6,653 nucleotides of DNA from UBA7960 sp964348755 (lineage in GTDB: Bacteria > Bacteroidota > Bacteroidia > Bacteroidales > UBA7960). How positions within the stretch are numbered: position 1 is the first letter of the stretch; every line of letters begins with the position of its first letter. Both the position numbers and the translations under genes were made by a program. The stretch lies in contig CAYGDW010000091.1 in NCBI GenBank assembly GCA_964348755.1, forward strand, positions 1 to 6,653. Direction: 5' to 3'. The notes beneath the pieces were generated by a model, which saw only the letters and a program-made list of their open reading frames with translations, was not told where the DNA came from and made no database searches. Below, piece by piece: positions 6,631-6,653 of the stretch.

Positions 6631-6653
6631 CCGACGCTGCAGCAAAAGAGGCC

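Larger units (their letters stand above)
6561..6653. other. Region after cydC with an incomplete open frame at the window edge
   Basis: After the cydC stop there is a short A/T-rich stretch, then more GC-rich DNA from about 6630. In one + strand frame (after TAA 6576) the bases read VYKKE twice and then ADAAAKEA to the edge, which looks like real charged, alanine-rich coding sequence, but there is no ATG, GTG or TTG start in that frame. On the minus strand a frame ending at a TAA at 6619-6617 would finish ASFAAASASFL, so a convergent gene cannot be excluded. Too little is visible to choose between them. Confidence 0.3.

Overview
The window carries one complete operon, cydA-cydB-cydD-cydC, on the + strand. 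It encodes a cytochrome bd quinol oxidase and the heterodimeric ABC exporter needed to assemble it. The organism looks like a member of the Bacteroidota. The promoter-like sites fit the TTG / TAnnTTTG pattern of that phylum rather than the E. coli pattern, the genes lack clear Shine-Dalgarno sequences, and non-coding DNA is clearly richer in A+T than the genes. This placement is an inference from style; no taxonomic marker gene lies in the window.

Layout. Bases 1-636 hold no convincing gene. Their left part reads best on the minus strand: a TACCTTTG promoter core, an A/T-rich stretch behind it, and a boxA-like element ahead of it. This arrangement is expected upstream of a ribosomal RNA operon lying off the left edge. 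A second, similar promoter-like block sits about 150 bases further upstream on the same strand. Bases 300-400 contain two short perfect inverted repeats of unknown role. A candidate + strand promoter at 465-494 would start the cyd transcript with a leader of about 135 bases. Bases 637-6560 hold the four genes with gaps of 27, 59 and 3 bases. Bases 6561-6653 hold a weak terminator-like element, a perfect 15-base tandem duplication, and a short open frame cut by the window end.

How the genes work together. CydA and CydB form the membrane oxidase that takes electrons from quinol, probably menaquinol, and reduces oxygen to water with high affinity. CydA carries all the expected heme ligands and has the short form of the Q-loop. 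CydD and CydC form an ABC transporter required for bd assembly. Recent work on the E. coli protein describes it as a heme transporter, and earlier work as a cysteine/glutathione exporter. Both histidines reported as heme ligands in E. coli CydDC are present here. No CydX-like small subunit is seen. I found no undescribed system; the most useful leads are in the flanking non-coding DNA.
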